Origin: Thermoactinomyces vulgaris
Lineage (GTDB): Bacteria > Bacillota > Bacilli > Thermoactinomycetales > Thermoactinomycetaceae
Assembly (NCBI RefSeq): GCF_003688725.1
Contig: NZ_REFP01000007.1
Coordinates: forward strand, 683,684-747,683
Direction of reading: 5' to 3'
DNA: 64,000 nt
The notes under the pieces were generated by a model, which was given only the letters and a program-made list of their open reading frames with translations, searched no databases and was not told the origin of the DNA. Position numbers and translations under genes: made by a program. This document shows, one piece after another, positions 9,067-17,919 of this stretch (its first letter is position 1; every line of letters starts with the position of its first letter).

Positions 9067-10458
9067 TCATATCCAATGAATTACCGTTTTGGGCGGAAAG
9101 GCGCTTGATTTGGATTTCAACTGTTTTTTGTACACTTCTCCCATCATGCGAATGCCTTTTTCAATTTGAGTTTTGTCGGTTTGTATGATTCTTAACCGGA
9201 ACCCGTTCACTTTCGGGAAGGTTTTCAGGAAACAATGGTCAATGGATGAGACAAGGATGTGGTGTTGCCTCAAGCAGGCAATCCATTCTTTGGCCGGCAG
9301 TTGCTTTGGGAGATCCAATTGCCCGAAAATGCCGCCTGTTTCCGCGGCTACGTTCATCTCCGGGGGAAGATGCAGATTACACACTTCTTTTAGAATTTTC
9401 ATCCGTTTTTGGTAAAGATTGCGCATCGACGCGGTGTGACGGAAATACATGCCGCATTTTAAATAGATTTCCAAAGCGGCTTGGGACAGTGTGGCCGAAC
9501 TGATGTCACAGGAAGATTTAAACAGGCGGAAGCTTTCTGTCAGAATGGACGGAAGAAGGATCGCCCCCATCCTCAGCCCTGGCAACATGACTTTGGAAAA
9601 GCTTTTCAGATAAATGGTATGACCGGACAAATCATAACTGAAAACGGGATCATTCTTGGGATCCGTTTCCAAGTCCAGCAAATAATCATCCTCCACAATG
9701 TAGACATCATATTTTGCAGCCAGTTTAGCGATCTGCTTTTTCACTTCCTGGTCATAACTTGTGCCAAGCGGGTTGTGAAAACGTGGCATGGTATAGAAAA
9801 ACTTAATTTGATTGTTACGGAAATGGCGTTCCAACTCATCAAGATCAATCCCTTTTTTGGTTCGCCGGATGCCAATGGCTGTTAAACCGAGTGCATCAAT
9901 AATCCGAATCATCCCATGATAGGTTGGCTGTTCCACCAAAATCACATTTTTTCCGTTGGGGAAAGGCATCATGGCCAACAAATTCAGGGCTTGCTGGGAT
10001 CCGGAGACAATCGAAACCTGTTCCGGACGGGTGAAAATCTGATAATCCGCCAGATGTTTGACCAATTCTTTGCGCAAAGACAAAAACCCCTGTGGATCGG
10101 AATAGGTGAAGAGTTCATCCTGATACAGTTTAATGGCACGGTTCAGGCAATGTTGAAAATCTTTGTATGGCATGATTTCCGGATCCGGATTGGCTGACGA
10201 AAAATCGACGAATTCCGCAGCTTCATCCTCGTCGGGCACTCCGGGGCGGCGGATGGAATAGTAACCGCTTTTGGGAACAGAATAAATCAAATGTTCTTTT
10301 TCAAGCTCTTGGTAAGCGCGGATCACCGTGTTTTTGTTGCAGGCAAACCTGGCGGACAGCGAGCGGATAGAAGGCAATTTTTCGCCAGGTTGCAGCGCTC
10401 CGGACTGAAGTTCTTTCTTTATCGCATTTTTAATCATTTCATATTTCCTTTCCGCCAT
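9067..10458 (-). CDS. MocR-type GntR regulator with aminotransferase-like domain
   Basis: 463 residues. An N-terminal GntR winged helix (about 1-75: LQSGALQPGEKLPSIRSLSA, then FACNKNTVIRAYQELE) is fused to a fold-I PLP aminotransferase-like domain (about 110-450). SGSQQALNLLA, EQPTYHG, and YLKSFSKVMLPGLRMG with the predicted PLP lysine are in their usual order. MocR/PdxR/GabR proteins sense PLP or amino-acid adducts and regulate neighbouring genes. It diverges from a GNAT acetyltransferase gene at 10564, the likely target, and a palindrome at 10479-10490 sits between them. A good GGAGGGAAG site precedes the ATG. Confidence 0.9.
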   Translation of the reverse strand: MAERKYEMIKNAIKKELQSGALQPGEKLPSIRSLSARFACNKNTVIRAYQELEKEHLIYSVPKSGYYSIRRPGVPDEDEAAEFVDFSSANPDPEIMPYKDFQHCLNRAIKLYQDELFTYSDPQGFLSLRKELVKHLADYQIFTRPEQVSIVSGSQQALNLLAMMPFPNGKNVILVEQPTYHGMIRIIDALGLTAIGIRRTKKGIDLDELERHFRNNQIKFFYTMPRFHNPLGTSYDQEVKKQIAKLAAKYDVYIVEDDYLLDLETDPKNDPVFSYDLSGHTIYLKSFSKVMLPGLRMGAILLPSILTESFRLFKSSCDISSATLSQAALEIYLKCGMYFRHTASMRNLYQKRMKILKEVCNLHLPPEMNVAAETGGIFGQLDLPKQLPAKEWIACLRQHHILVSSIDHCFLKTFPKVNGFRLRIIQTDKTQIEKGIRMMGEVYKKQLKSKSSAFPPKTVIHWI

Positions 10459-10478
10459 GGTTTCTTCCCTCCATCTTG

Positions 10479-10490
10479 TGTACCGGTACA
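10479..10490. promoter_or_regulatory. Candidate MocR operator
   Basis: TGTACCGGTACA, a perfect 12-base palindrome in the gap between the divergent MocR and GNAT genes. Confidence 0.5.
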
Positions 10491-10563
10491 GATAAGAAAA
10501 TTAAGCATTTTTCAACTCATTTTCATCCATTATACTGAAGAGGAACTTTCGGGAGGGATACAG

Positions 10564-10980
10564 ATGGAATGGAGACACGAAACATTACCCTATTGGATCA
10601 GTGACCAGAAGGATTTGTTGGATGTGGATGCTGTCTACGGTTTATTACAAACCACTTATTGGGCCAAACACCGGACCAGAGATATCATTGAGAAAAGTTT
10701 GGAAAATTCATTGTGTTTCAGCGTCTACGGAGAAGAAGGGCAAGTGGGTTTCATGCGGGTGGTAACGGATTATGCCACCTTTTCGTGGGTTTGTGACGTT
10801 ATCATCCATCCGGATCATCGCCGGCAAGGATTGGCCAAATGGATGCTGAAATTCCTCCTATCACATGAGGCTGTGCGGGATACCTCCATGATACTGGCAA
10901 CCCGGGATGCGCACAGTCTTTATGAACGGTTTGGATTTAAACGGGAAGAACTGATGAGAAGGAAAAAATCCATCGGTTAA
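10564..10980 (+). CDS. GNAT family N-acetyltransferase
   Basis: 138 residues with the GNAT acetyl-CoA fold: the CoA-binding A motif is VIIHPDHRRQGLAKWMLKFL (Q/RxxGxG/A-like, HRRQGLA) and the C-terminal B motif is LYERFGFKREE. It transfers an acetyl group from acetyl-CoA to an amine; the substrate is unknown. The ATG at 10564 follows a GGGAGGGATACAG ribosome site. Divergent from the MocR-type regulator, which probably controls it. A terminator follows directly. Confidence 0.88.
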   Translation: MEWRHETLPYWISDQKDLLDVDAVYGLLQTTYWAKHRTRDIIEKSLENSLCFSVYGEEGQVGFMRVVTDYATFSWVCDVIIHPDHRRQGLAKWMLKFLLSHEAVRDTSMILATRDAHSLYERFGFKREELMRRKKSIG

Positions 10981-10983
10981 ACC

Positions 10984-11015
10984 AAAAACACGAGCGGGAA
11001 ATCGCTCGTGTTTTT
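10984..11015. terminator. Terminator between GNAT gene and GDYXXLXY gene
   Basis: CACGAGCG (10989-10996) and CGCTCGTG (11003-11010), loop GGAAAT, then T5 on the plus strand and A-rich sequence upstream, so it can serve both converging genes. Confidence 0.85.
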
Positions 11016-11566
11016 CATGATTTGCCGGGGTCTTCTTCAATTCCGACGATCACCCCGTAACCGTTTTTCACTTTGACTTCAACCAGCACTCCGCCATTTT
11101 GGGCCAAGGCTTCCCACTTTTTTCCGGACCCTTCCTCGACATAATAGCGGTCCAACTGATAATCCACCCGGTATTTCTCTTCATCCCGAAAGGGGAAAAC
11201 GGATTTTTGAAGTGTTCCTTTCAGATACAAGCCACCAGGCGGCTTCTTTTCAGAAACCCGGTCCACGATGTAGTGATTCCCCTTGGGTTTTAAGGAGACG
11301 TAAACCGGGATGCCCGGGTCAGGCAGATGGCGGGCAGCCTTCTGTGCGAGTTGCGGATCAAAGCGGGAACGCTCCACTTCCTCAATCTCCAATTTCAACC
11401 GGACATAGTCCCCGTAAAACAAATCTTTCGGATCCACCGGGATGGTTTTGAGCGTCATCCGTTCGCCGCTCATGAAAGCAAGCAATGGTTGCACGGTCAT
11501 GGAAACCAGGGAAACGACCGGGATGAGAAGAACGATCCAAAACCATCGGTTGGGGATGTTTGTCAT
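11015..11566 (-). CDS. GDYXXLXY domain protein
   Basis: 183 residues with one N-terminal membrane anchor (about 8-28) and an extracellular region containing DPKDLFYGDYVRLKLEIEEV, the hallmark of the GDYXXLXY family. These proteins are usually encoded directly after a DUF2157 membrane protein, exactly as here: the ATG overlaps the upstream stop codon by 4 bases (ATGA), so the two are translationally coupled. The family has no established biochemical role. Confidence in the family is high. Confidence 0.88.
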   Translation of the reverse strand: MTNIPNRWFWIVLLIPVVSLVSMTVQPLLAFMSGERMTLKTIPVDPKDLFYGDYVRLKLEIEEVERSRFDPQLAQKAARHLPDPGIPVYVSLKPKGNHYIVDRVSEKKPPGGLYLKGTLQKSVFPFRDEEKYRVDYQLDRYYVEEGSGKKWEALAQNGGVLVEVKVKNGYGVIVGIEEDPGKS

Positions 11567-12648
11567 TTCCCTTCCCCCCTCTTCCGGCTTTTTTCAATCC
11601 AATAACCGCTGAGAATGAGCAAAATGCCGCCGATCAGGAAATAAAGTGACTTGGGAAGAAATTCAATGGATAAATCCAGATAGAACCGAAAAATGAGCGC
11701 GCAGGAAATCACCTCTGCCGAAAGCTTTTTCCTTTTGAGCAAATAAATCAAAAAGGCAAGATAAACCACCGCGACTGCATATCCCAAAAGCGGGGCATGA
11801 AACACTTCCCCCCATATTTCCCAAAAGTCCGGATAAGTAAGTACAATGGCAGCAACCCCGTGTATAACCGCACCTTGCCGTTCCAACACCTTCGCATAAG
11901 GCCGGATGGAGAGAAACGTCATACCGACTCCCAACAACAGCAGGACGAGCGTAATCACCCCCCCGTGCCATTCCCGCCAGACGAAAGTCACCCAGAGCGA
12001 GAAGATCAAAAGTGCATTGGCAAAGAAAAACACCTGACGGCTTTTGTTCAACCATCGCTCATTGCACCCGTAAAAAAGCGGAATAAAAACCCAAACCCAG
12101 TAAGGATACGGCACGGATGCATCCCAAGCTTGCGAAGCATATATTCCGATAAATAAAATGGACAAGATCATCACCAAACGGTCTTTCAAATAAAGTGCCA
12201 ACGGTACAATCCCGAGGGCCCAAACCAAAAAGGCCTGTTGAAAAGGCGATGAACTGTGAAACATCTGACCCACGAGAAAAATCCCTGCTCCGTATATCGC
12301 CGCGCCGATATAATAAAAACTTTTGGAAGTTTTGGGATACGATTCTTCCAGTTTCCAGCCGGTGAAATAAGCGCCCGTCAGTCCAAACAAAATCAGCACA
12401 AACTTTACTGTCCGGGGAATTGCCTCCCAATTCCCGGCGATAAAACTGAGAATGCCCACGCCGATCAAAACGGATCCCAAAACCAACAAGATGCGGTTAA
12501 AACCTGCATTCCCTTTCCCTTTCACCTCATATGAAGATAAGATCTGTTGAACTTGCGAGGAATCGATGATTCCGGCTTCTTCAAAACGGGAAAGTTCCAT
12601 CTGAAGCCACTGATGCTTTGATGAAGAAATGATTTTCTTTTCAAGCAA
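11563..12648 (-). CDS. DUF2157 membrane protein
   Basis: About 361 residues. A soluble N-terminus (WLQMELSRFEEAGIIDSSQV) precedes roughly ten hydrophobic segments, the DUF2157 pattern, with the typical NRILLVLGSVLIGVGILSFI stretch. Function unknown; partner of the GDYXXLXY gene it overlaps. An ATG at 12666 is in frame, but AAGGGGG lies inside the codons after it and is spaced 8 bases from a TTG at 12648, which I prefer; the ATG remains possible. Confidence 0.82.
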   Translation of the reverse strand: MLEKKIISSSKHQWLQMELSRFEEAGIIDSSQVQQILSSYEVKGKGNAGFNRILLVLGSVLIGVGILSFIAGNWEAIPRTVKFVLILFGLTGAYFTGWKLEESYPKTSKSFYYIGAAIYGAGIFLVGQMFHSSSPFQQAFLVWALGIVPLALYLKDRLVMILSILFIGIYASQAWDASVPYPYWVWVFIPLFYGCNERWLNKSRQVFFFANALLIFSLWVTFVWREWHGGVITLVLLLLGVGMTFLSIRPYAKVLERQGAVIHGVAAIVLTYPDFWEIWGEVFHAPLLGYAVAVVYLAFLIYLLKRKKLSAEVISCALIFRFYLDLSIEFLPKSLYFLIGGILLILSGYWIEKSRKRGEGK

Positions 12649-12703
12649 CTTCCCATCCCCCTTCATGCTTTGACTATATCATGATGCAGTACGCACGAAA
12701 ATG

Positions 12704-12736
12704 AAAAACAGGGACACTCTTTCCGAGGATCCCTGT
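12704..12736 (-). terminator. Terminator of the nuclease gene
   Basis: ACAGGGA (12708-12714) pairs with TCCCTGT (12730-12736); on the minus strand the hairpin is followed by T5. It lies directly after the nuclease stop codon. Confidence 0.7.
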
Positions 12737-12739
12737 CCA

Positions 12740-13231
12740 TCAAGATTGAATGCTTTTCACCTGGCTTAATATCGTGCCGTTGTTTTGCTCATATTCCCAA
12801 ATCCCGCGCCCGGCTTTTTGCGCCATGATTTCCAAACGCCGAAACTCTTTCAGATATTTCCGTTCCGACTTTAATTTTCGCGCCCGGTTCGGAATTACGC
12901 AACGGGCCAATCCTCTTTTCAGCAAGAGCGGTTGCAAATGCATGTCATCCACATAAACATGAGCAAGGATCCGGCCGTAATGATCCCGCTTAAAGGCGCC
13001 TTGCTCAATGGTGACACTCCGGCCGCGATGGATGAGACTGACAATGTACTTCCTGGCCTCAAGCGCTTTGAAATGTTCCAACAAATTGGCGGAATTGAGC
13101 TCGGGGGCATCAATATACAGAAGCCGGACCCGTTCCAGTTTTTGATTCCTCTTGATTTTCAAAGTGTCTCCGTCAATCACCCGCACAACTTCAATCGGAA
13201 TTCTTTTGTTCACCGGTGGCAAAGAGCCCAT
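12740..13231 (-). CDS. Thermonuclease family protein (staphylococcal nuclease fold)
   Basis: 163 residues covering a full SNase OB-fold domain. Catalytic features are conserved: VIDGDTLKI (Ca-binding Asp), VRLLYIDAPEL (Arg, Asp, Glu of the active site) and GRILAHVYVDD with the second Arg, then LKRGLARC. Such enzymes cleave DNA and RNA with Ca2+. There is no convincing signal peptide from this start, so the protein may be cytosolic or the start may be wrong. Single gene with its own terminator. Confidence 0.88.
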   Translation of the reverse strand: MGSLPPVNKRIPIEVVRVIDGDTLKIKRNQKLERVRLLYIDAPELNSANLLEHFKALEARKYIVSLIHRGRSVTIEQGAFKRDHYGRILAHVYVDDMHLQPLLLKRGLARCVIPNRARKLKSERKYLKEFRRLEIMAQKAGRGIWEYEQNNGTILSQVKSIQS

Positions 13232-13388
13232 CCTCTCTGCGAATCTTTCATCGCTTTAACGTTATTATAGCATAAATCCTTGTTTATTTTAGAATTTTTT
13301 GACGAAAATCCGTTCCCTCTTTGCATCTTCCTCTAGGAGAGAGCGAAATGTTATAATACGGAAAAAACATAAAGAGGTGGATGCGGAT

Positions 13389-13949
13389 ATGGCGAAAACG
13401 GAATCGAATATGTTCCCGCTCGGAAAAGAAGCCCCGGATTTTGTATTGCCGGATGCGGTGTCCGGAAAAACGGTGGCCTTACAAGATGTAAAATCCTCCA
13501 TTGCCACGGTCATCATGTTTATCTGTAACCATTGTCCTTATGTAAAACATGTTCAGAATCAGTTGGTGCAACTGGCCAATGTTTACATTCCGAAAGGAAT
13601 TTCCTTTGTCGCCATCAACGCCAATGATGCGGAGCAATATCCGGATGATTCGCCGGAGAAAATGAAAGAAGTGGCAGAAAAACTCCAATACCCGTTTCCG
13701 TATTTATTCGACGAAACCCAGGAAACAGCCAAGGCTTACCAAGCAGCTTGCACGCCGGATTTCTATATTTTTGACGGCGATCTGAAATGTGTTTACCGGG
13801 GGCAATTGGATGATTCCCGCCCGGGGAATGACATTCCGGTGACCGGCGAATCCATCCGTGCCGCATTGGATCAAATCATTAACGGTGAGCCGGTGACGGT
13901 CACACAAAAACCCAGTCTGGGTTGCAATATTAAATGGAAGCAAGCATGA
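13389..13949 (+). CDS. Thioredoxin-family (peroxiredoxin-like) protein
   Basis: 186 residues. AhpC/TSA-like thioredoxin fold: APDFVLPDAVSGKTVALQDV, then FICNHCPYVKHVQNQL with a CxxC-like pair (CNHC), and a CTPDFYIFDGDLKCVYRGQL strand with the cis-Pro of TPDF. It resembles the PRX-like proteins that carry NHCPY in place of the peroxidatic motif, probably a thiol oxidoreductase. The ATG at 13389 follows AGAGGTGG; an upstream in-frame ATG at 13299 lacks a ribosome site. A TATAAT word near 13350 is a likely -10 element. Monocistronic. Confidence 0.86.
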   Translation: MAKTESNMFPLGKEAPDFVLPDAVSGKTVALQDVKSSIATVIMFICNHCPYVKHVQNQLVQLANVYIPKGISFVAINANDAEQYPDDSPEKMKEVAEKLQYPFPYLFDETQETAKAYQAACTPDFYIFDGDLKCVYRGQLDDSRPGNDIPVTGESIRAALDQIINGEPVTVTQKPSLGCNIKWKQA

Positions 13950-13950
13950 A

Positions 13951-13979
13951 GCCGCCCCTGCAAGCAAGTCCGGGGCGGC
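13951..13979. terminator. Hairpin between converging genes
   Basis: GCCGCCCC (13951-13958) and GGGGCGGC (13972-13979), a strong stem without a clear T-tract on either side. Confidence 0.6.
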
Positions 13980-13983
13980 ATCC

Positions 13984-14691
13984 TCAGACTTGCTTGCTTT
14001 CTTTGACCTCCGCTTGATCATGTTGATCAAACGAATTTTGGTATTCCACCACGTCCACTTTGCAGCCGGGGCCGATCTTCACATTTTTTCCTCTGACAAT
14101 GCCGGCGTGGGTGTATTCCAATTCGATATCATCCCCTTCAATCACTTCGGCTTGCAATGTTTTGTCGGCAAAAAAGGATTTCAGCCATTTGTTTAAAGCA
14201 AAGCTGTTCTTTTTGACGACGATCTTCTCTCCGCCAATTTCCTTTGCTTTGGCATTGCCGAGCAATTCCACTTGAATGTTTCCGGCATTTAACAGCCCTT
14301 TGATGATAAAAACCCCTTTGATCACCACGGACTCTGCTTCCAAGTCTTCGTCAACCTTTAAGGTTCCGCGGATGTCTGCCTGGTCGGCGATGAAATTTCC
14401 TTTTACTTGGGCGGTCCCGTTGAGCGTGATGTTTTGGGTGTGCACATCCCCTTCTGTCGTCAATTGGCCATTCACTTTTGTTTCATCCGCCTTCAGTTTC
14501 CCTTCAATCGCCGACGAACCACTGACTTTGACCGTTTGTGTTTGCACGTTTCCTTCCACGACACTGTCCCCGTTTGTGATAAACAACCGGCAATCCAGGT
14601 CGCCATTTACTTTTCCCAATCCGTTGATGCGGACCTTTTCGAATGTACCGCCCGAAAAATTTCCGTACCCGTTGATCAGTAAATCACTCAT
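13984..14691 (-). CDS. yhbE: Bactofilin-like polymer-forming protein (YhbE type)
   Basis: About 235 residues built of short repeating beta turns (GNFSGGTFEKVRINGLGKVN, GDLDCRLFITNGDSVVEGNV), the right-handed beta-helix pattern of bactofilins, with two helix arrays separated by a linker near residue 165. Bactofilins polymerise without nucleotide and act as cytoskeletal scaffolds; Bacillus yhbE and yhbF are linked to motility. The ATG at 14691 is spaced 7 bases from GGGGAG and overlaps the end of the upstream yhbD-like gene by 8 bases. Confidence 0.86.
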   Translation of the reverse strand: MSDLLINGYGNFSGGTFEKVRINGLGKVNGDLDCRLFITNGDSVVEGNVQTQTVKVSGSSAIEGKLKADETKVNGQLTTEGDVHTQNITLNGTAQVKGNFIADQADIRGTLKVDEDLEAESVVIKGVFIIKGLLNAGNIQVELLGNAKAKEIGGEKIVVKKNSFALNKWLKSFFADKTLQAEVIEGDDIELEYTHAGIVRGKNVKIGPGCKVDVVEYQNSFDQHDQAEVKESKQV

Positions 14692-15334
14692 TTGCATCTC
14701 CCCATCCGAAATGTTGAATTTTCCCTTTTAACTTTTCCAATTCCTCTGCAAGCGAAATGCGCAGGAGCACTTTCACACGGTCATCAAAACAAATTTCTTT
14801 GATTTCATTCACCAAAATATAAGAGGTGACCCCCAGTTTGCGGATGACGAATAACTCTGCATTTTTCTTTTCAAACCGGTGATAATTGTTTTTCAAAAAC
14901 TGATAAAGCGATTTTCCTTCGTCCAGGGTGATTTCGCCCGTTTCAAGCAACTGATCCAGAACAAAGAGATAAAAGAGATGTTCCAAGGTGAAAACATTGG
15001 CTTGATCATGGGCGGACAGGTGCAGTTCAAGCACAACATCCGAAACAATCTTTTTCTCTTGAATTTGCTCTTTCGTAAGAGAGATTTCCATAAACCGGGG
15101 AGAAAACATTTGCGCAATCTCATCCAAGGACAAATCGTCTTTTAAGCTGATGATTTTATTGACCCGTTGCAGTATTTTATCGCGGGGGAAAAATGTTTCT
15201 TGCCCGGTGTAGGTGGATTTGCGGATAAACCATTCTTCCGGGATCAAGTTTTTTCGTTTCCAACGGTATAATTGTCCGTATGAAATGCCAGTTTCTTTCA
15301 ACAGGTCTTTTTTTGAAATTAAGTCTTGATCCAT
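14684..15334 (-). CDS. yhbD: YhbD-like helix-turn-helix protein (DUF4004)
   Basis: 216 residues. The N-terminus LISKKDLLKETGISYGQLYR is a MerR-like helix-turn-helix, followed by WKRKNLIPEEWFIRKST and a mostly helical C-terminus. This matches YhbD, which precedes the bactofilin genes yhbE-yhbF in Bacillus; here the order is the same and the genes overlap, so they form an operon. It is presumed to be regulatory or to assist the bactofilin. The start at 15334 follows GGAGGTGT; an earlier in-frame ATG has no such site. Confidence 0.84.
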   Translation of the reverse strand: MDQDLISKKDLLKETGISYGQLYRWKRKNLIPEEWFIRKSTYTGQETFFPRDKILQRVNKIISLKDDLSLDEIAQMFSPRFMEISLTKEQIQEKKIVSDVVLELHLSAHDQANVFTLEHLFYLFVLDQLLETGEITLDEGKSLYQFLKNNYHRFEKKNAELFVIRKLGVTSYILVNEIKEICFDDRVKVLLRISLAEELEKLKGKIQHFGWGDANE

Positions 15335-15762
15335 TTCCCGACACCTCCTCGTCATCATTGTAACATAACATTGTTACGCAAAAAAGAGGGCAAATGCCCT
15401 TTCTTGTTTTCAGCCCAAGAACTCAAACCCCCTTTCCTCTGCAGCGCATGATGCCGACGGTTACGGTTTGTTTCGTTGCCTTTTGCAATTTGTCGGGACG
15501 GCTTTTGCGTCCTGTTCTTTGGGAGCTAAACCGGATTTTTTTGCCAATCCTCCCCCTGCATTTCCATATGTTTTGCGTTATGTAAAAATTTTACTTGTTT
15601 TCATGATAAATTACATAAAACGCATTCAAAAAGCGGTTTTTTTAATATTTCACATAGAATATTATATAAATATGTAAAAAAATATTTTTATTTTCTTCTT
15701 CTTGTTTTATAATTAAATATATCGATAATTTTGTTGATTCTTTTATGGGAGATGATTCATTC
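15335..15762. other. Intergenic region upstream of the asparagine synthetase homologue
   Basis: About 430 bases with no convincing gene. The left part holds the leftward yhbD promoter; the right part is AT-rich. GCGTTATGTAA (near 15573) and TTACATAAAACGC (near 15610) form an imperfect inverted repeat about 30 bases apart, a possible operator or hairpin for the rightward gene. Confidence 0.4.
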
Positions 15763-17586
15763 ATGAGTGGAATTGCAGGTTGGATTGATTGGGAAAGAGA
15801 TTTGTCGGGAGAACAAAATGTTTTAAGCAAAATGACCAACGCGATTCAACATCGCGGTCCCGATGATGAAGGTTATTGGTTTTCGGAACGTGCAGCGATT
15901 GGTCACCGCCGTCTCTTTGTCATCGATCCTGCCGGTGGAAAACAGCCGATGGTTTATCGCTCAGGGGATCATTCCATCGTACTCTCCTTTGACGGGTTTA
16001 TCTATAACTTTAAAGATTTGAAAGCAGAACTTGAAAATCTCGGACATCGTTTTGGAACGGAATCGGATGCAGAAGTTTTGCTGCACAGCTATTTGGAATG
16101 GGGAGAAGATTTCATCCAGCGCATCAACGGGGCGTTTGCCTTTGCCATTTGGGATGAACGTCGCCAGGCATTGATTTTGGCCCGGGATCGCATCGGAGTC
16201 AAACCCCTCTTTTACAAAGTACATAATTCCGGAGTTTTATTTGGTTCCGAATTGAAAGCCATCCTGGCCCATCCGGAAGTCAAACCGGAAGTGGATGTCG
16301 AAGGCTTCAGCGAACTTTTCGGAATGGGACCCATCCGCACCCCCGGTTTTGGTGTGTTCCGCGGAATTCAGGAAGTCAAACAGGGTCATTACGTTGTTTT
16401 CACAAAAGAAAAAGCCGATCATCATCAATATTGGAAATTGGAAAGCACACCGCATGAAGACGATGTGGATACCACTGTTGAAAAAATCCGGGAAATCCTG
16501 AAAGACACTGTGAAACGCCAATTGATCGCCGATGCCCCGGTCGTCTCCATGTTATCGGGCGGATTGGATTCCAGTGGTCTCACTTCCATGGCTGCCCGGT
16601 ATTTGGCGGAAGAAGGAAAACAACTCGGTACCTATTCCCTTGACTTTGCCGGAAGCGACAAACATTTCAAAGCCGACTTGTTGCATGTCAGCCGGGATGA
16701 GCCGTATGTTAAAATCGTTGCGGAATATGCAAATACCGATCACCATACTGTCATCATTAACCATGATCAGTTGACGGAACATGTATTCCTCCCTGTAGAG
16801 GCACACGACTTGCCGGCACTGGGTGAAATGGAAGCATCGTTGCATCTGTTGTTCAGTGAAATGAAGAAAAATGCGGCAGCCACGCTCTCCGGAGAATCCG
16901 CAGATGAAGTTTTCAGCGGATATCCTTGGTTCCATCAGGATGAATTTTTGTTCTCCGGAACGTTCCCGTGGAGCGCACAAATTCGCTACTTCAAAGATGT
17001 TTTGAATGAAGAGGCGATCAAAACGCTCCAGCCGGAGGAGCACAGAAACCGCAGATACCAGGAAGCGGTCAGTGAGGTTCCGAAATTGGACGGGGAATCG
17101 GGAATCGAAGAAAAACAACGGGAAATGTCTTACCTTTTCATCACCCGCTTCCTGCCGTTTATGTTGGAACGGAAAGATCGCATCAGCATGCATAACAGTT
17201 TTGAAGCGCGTGTTCCGTTCAGCGATTACCGGTTGGTTCAATACTTATTCAATATTCCTTATTCGATAAAAACCGTCGACAAAGTCGAAAAAAGCCTGTT
17301 GCGCCGTGCATTCAAAGGTTATCTGCCGGAAGAAGTGCGCACCCGCAAGAAAAGTGCATATCCGTCCACAACGGATCCGGTTTACTATCAAAACATCCGC
17401 AAGATGTTGAATGAATTAATCGAAGATCCGCAAGCGCCGGTTGCAGTGCTTTTGGACAAACAAAAAATCCGTCACATTTCCGACAATCTCTTTGAAAAAT
17501 CTCCGTTTGAAGTCGGAAAAATGATGGAATATATCCTCCAAGTCAACAAATGGATGAAAGACTACAATATCTCCTTGAAACTGTAG
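15763..17586 (+). CDS. asnO: Asparagine synthetase homologue (YisO/AsnO type) with degenerate glutaminase domain
   Basis: 607 residues, full length for AsnB. The C-terminal synthetase domain is intact: PP-loop LSGGLDSSGLTS and LSGESADEVFSGYPWFH for ATP and aspartate activation, and MHNSFEARVPF later. The N-terminal Ntn-amidotransferase domain is altered at key points. It begins MSGIAGW, where the family has MCGI, so the nucleophilic Cys2 is Ser (codon AGT). The usual NGE glutamine-binding triplet (YNGELYN in YisO) is DGF here (SFDGFIYN). Glutamine hydrolysis should be lost or very weak, leaving ammonia-dependent synthesis or another amide-forming reaction. The start follows GGGAGATG by 7 bases. 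Its own terminator follows. Confidence 0.9.
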   Translation: MSGIAGWIDWERDLSGEQNVLSKMTNAIQHRGPDDEGYWFSERAAIGHRRLFVIDPAGGKQPMVYRSGDHSIVLSFDGFIYNFKDLKAELENLGHRFGTESDAEVLLHSYLEWGEDFIQRINGAFAFAIWDERRQALILARDRIGVKPLFYKVHNSGVLFGSELKAILAHPEVKPEVDVEGFSELFGMGPIRTPGFGVFRGIQEVKQGHYVVFTKEKADHHQYWKLESTPHEDDVDTTVEKIREILKDTVKRQLIADAPVVSMLSGGLDSSGLTSMAARYLAEEGKQLGTYSLDFAGSDKHFKADLLHVSRDEPYVKIVAEYANTDHHTVIINHDQLTEHVFLPVEAHDLPALGEMEASLHLLFSEMKKNAAATLSGESADEVFSGYPWFHQDEFLFSGTFPWSAQIRYFKDVLNEEAIKTLQPEEHRNRRYQEAVSEVPKLDGESGIEEKQREMSYLFITRFLPFMLERKDRISMHNSFEARVPFSDYRLVQYLFNIPYSIKTVDKVEKSLLRRAFKGYLPEEVRTRKKSAYPSTTDPVYYQNIRKMLNELIEDPQAPVAVLLDKQKIRHISDNLFEKSPFEVGKMMEYILQVNKWMKDYNISLKL

Positions 17587-17593
17587 TCTCATG

Positions 17594-17627
17594 AAAAGGC
17601 TGAGTGTCGCAAGGCACTCAGCCTTTT
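17594..17627 (+). terminator. Terminator of the asparagine synthetase homologue
   Basis: AAAAGGCTGAGTG (17594-17606) pairs with CACTCAGCCTTTT (17615-17627), loop TCGCAAGG. Confidence 0.9.
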
Positions 17628-17634
17628 GGTTTTC

Positions 17635-17919
17635 TGCCGGCAAATCCCCCGTCACCTTGGACGATTTGTGCAAAGTCACGGGAATCAGCAAATATCATCT
17701 CATTCGCTTGTTCCAAAAACATGTCGGAACCACACCGGGCCAATATCTCCGGGATCAAAGATTACAATTGGCAGAGCAGCTGCTTCGTCATTCCCAAAAA
17801 AACATCCTCTCCATCGCTTTGGAGTCCGGGTTCAACAGCCTTTCTTCTTTTGAACGGGCGTTTGGAAAAAAAAGTTTGGAATCAGTCCGTCCGGGTATCG
17901 CAAAAGGTTATCTCCTTAA
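17635..17919 (+). pseudogene. AraC family regulator remnant (DNA-binding domain only, frameshifted)
   Basis: The sequence encodes an AraC-type double helix-turn-helix: LDDLCKVTGISKYHLIRLFQ, then VGTTPGQYLRDQRLQLAEQL and ILSIALESGFNSLSSFERAF. The N-terminal effector domain is absent; the open frame begins at the asparagine synthetase terminator. At the A8 run (17866-17873) the frame shifts: the next frame continues KKFGISPSGYRKRLSP then stops at 17917-17919, the expected family ending. So this is a truncated and frameshifted relic. Its tail overlaps the last codons of the converging MFS gene. Confidence 0.8.
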
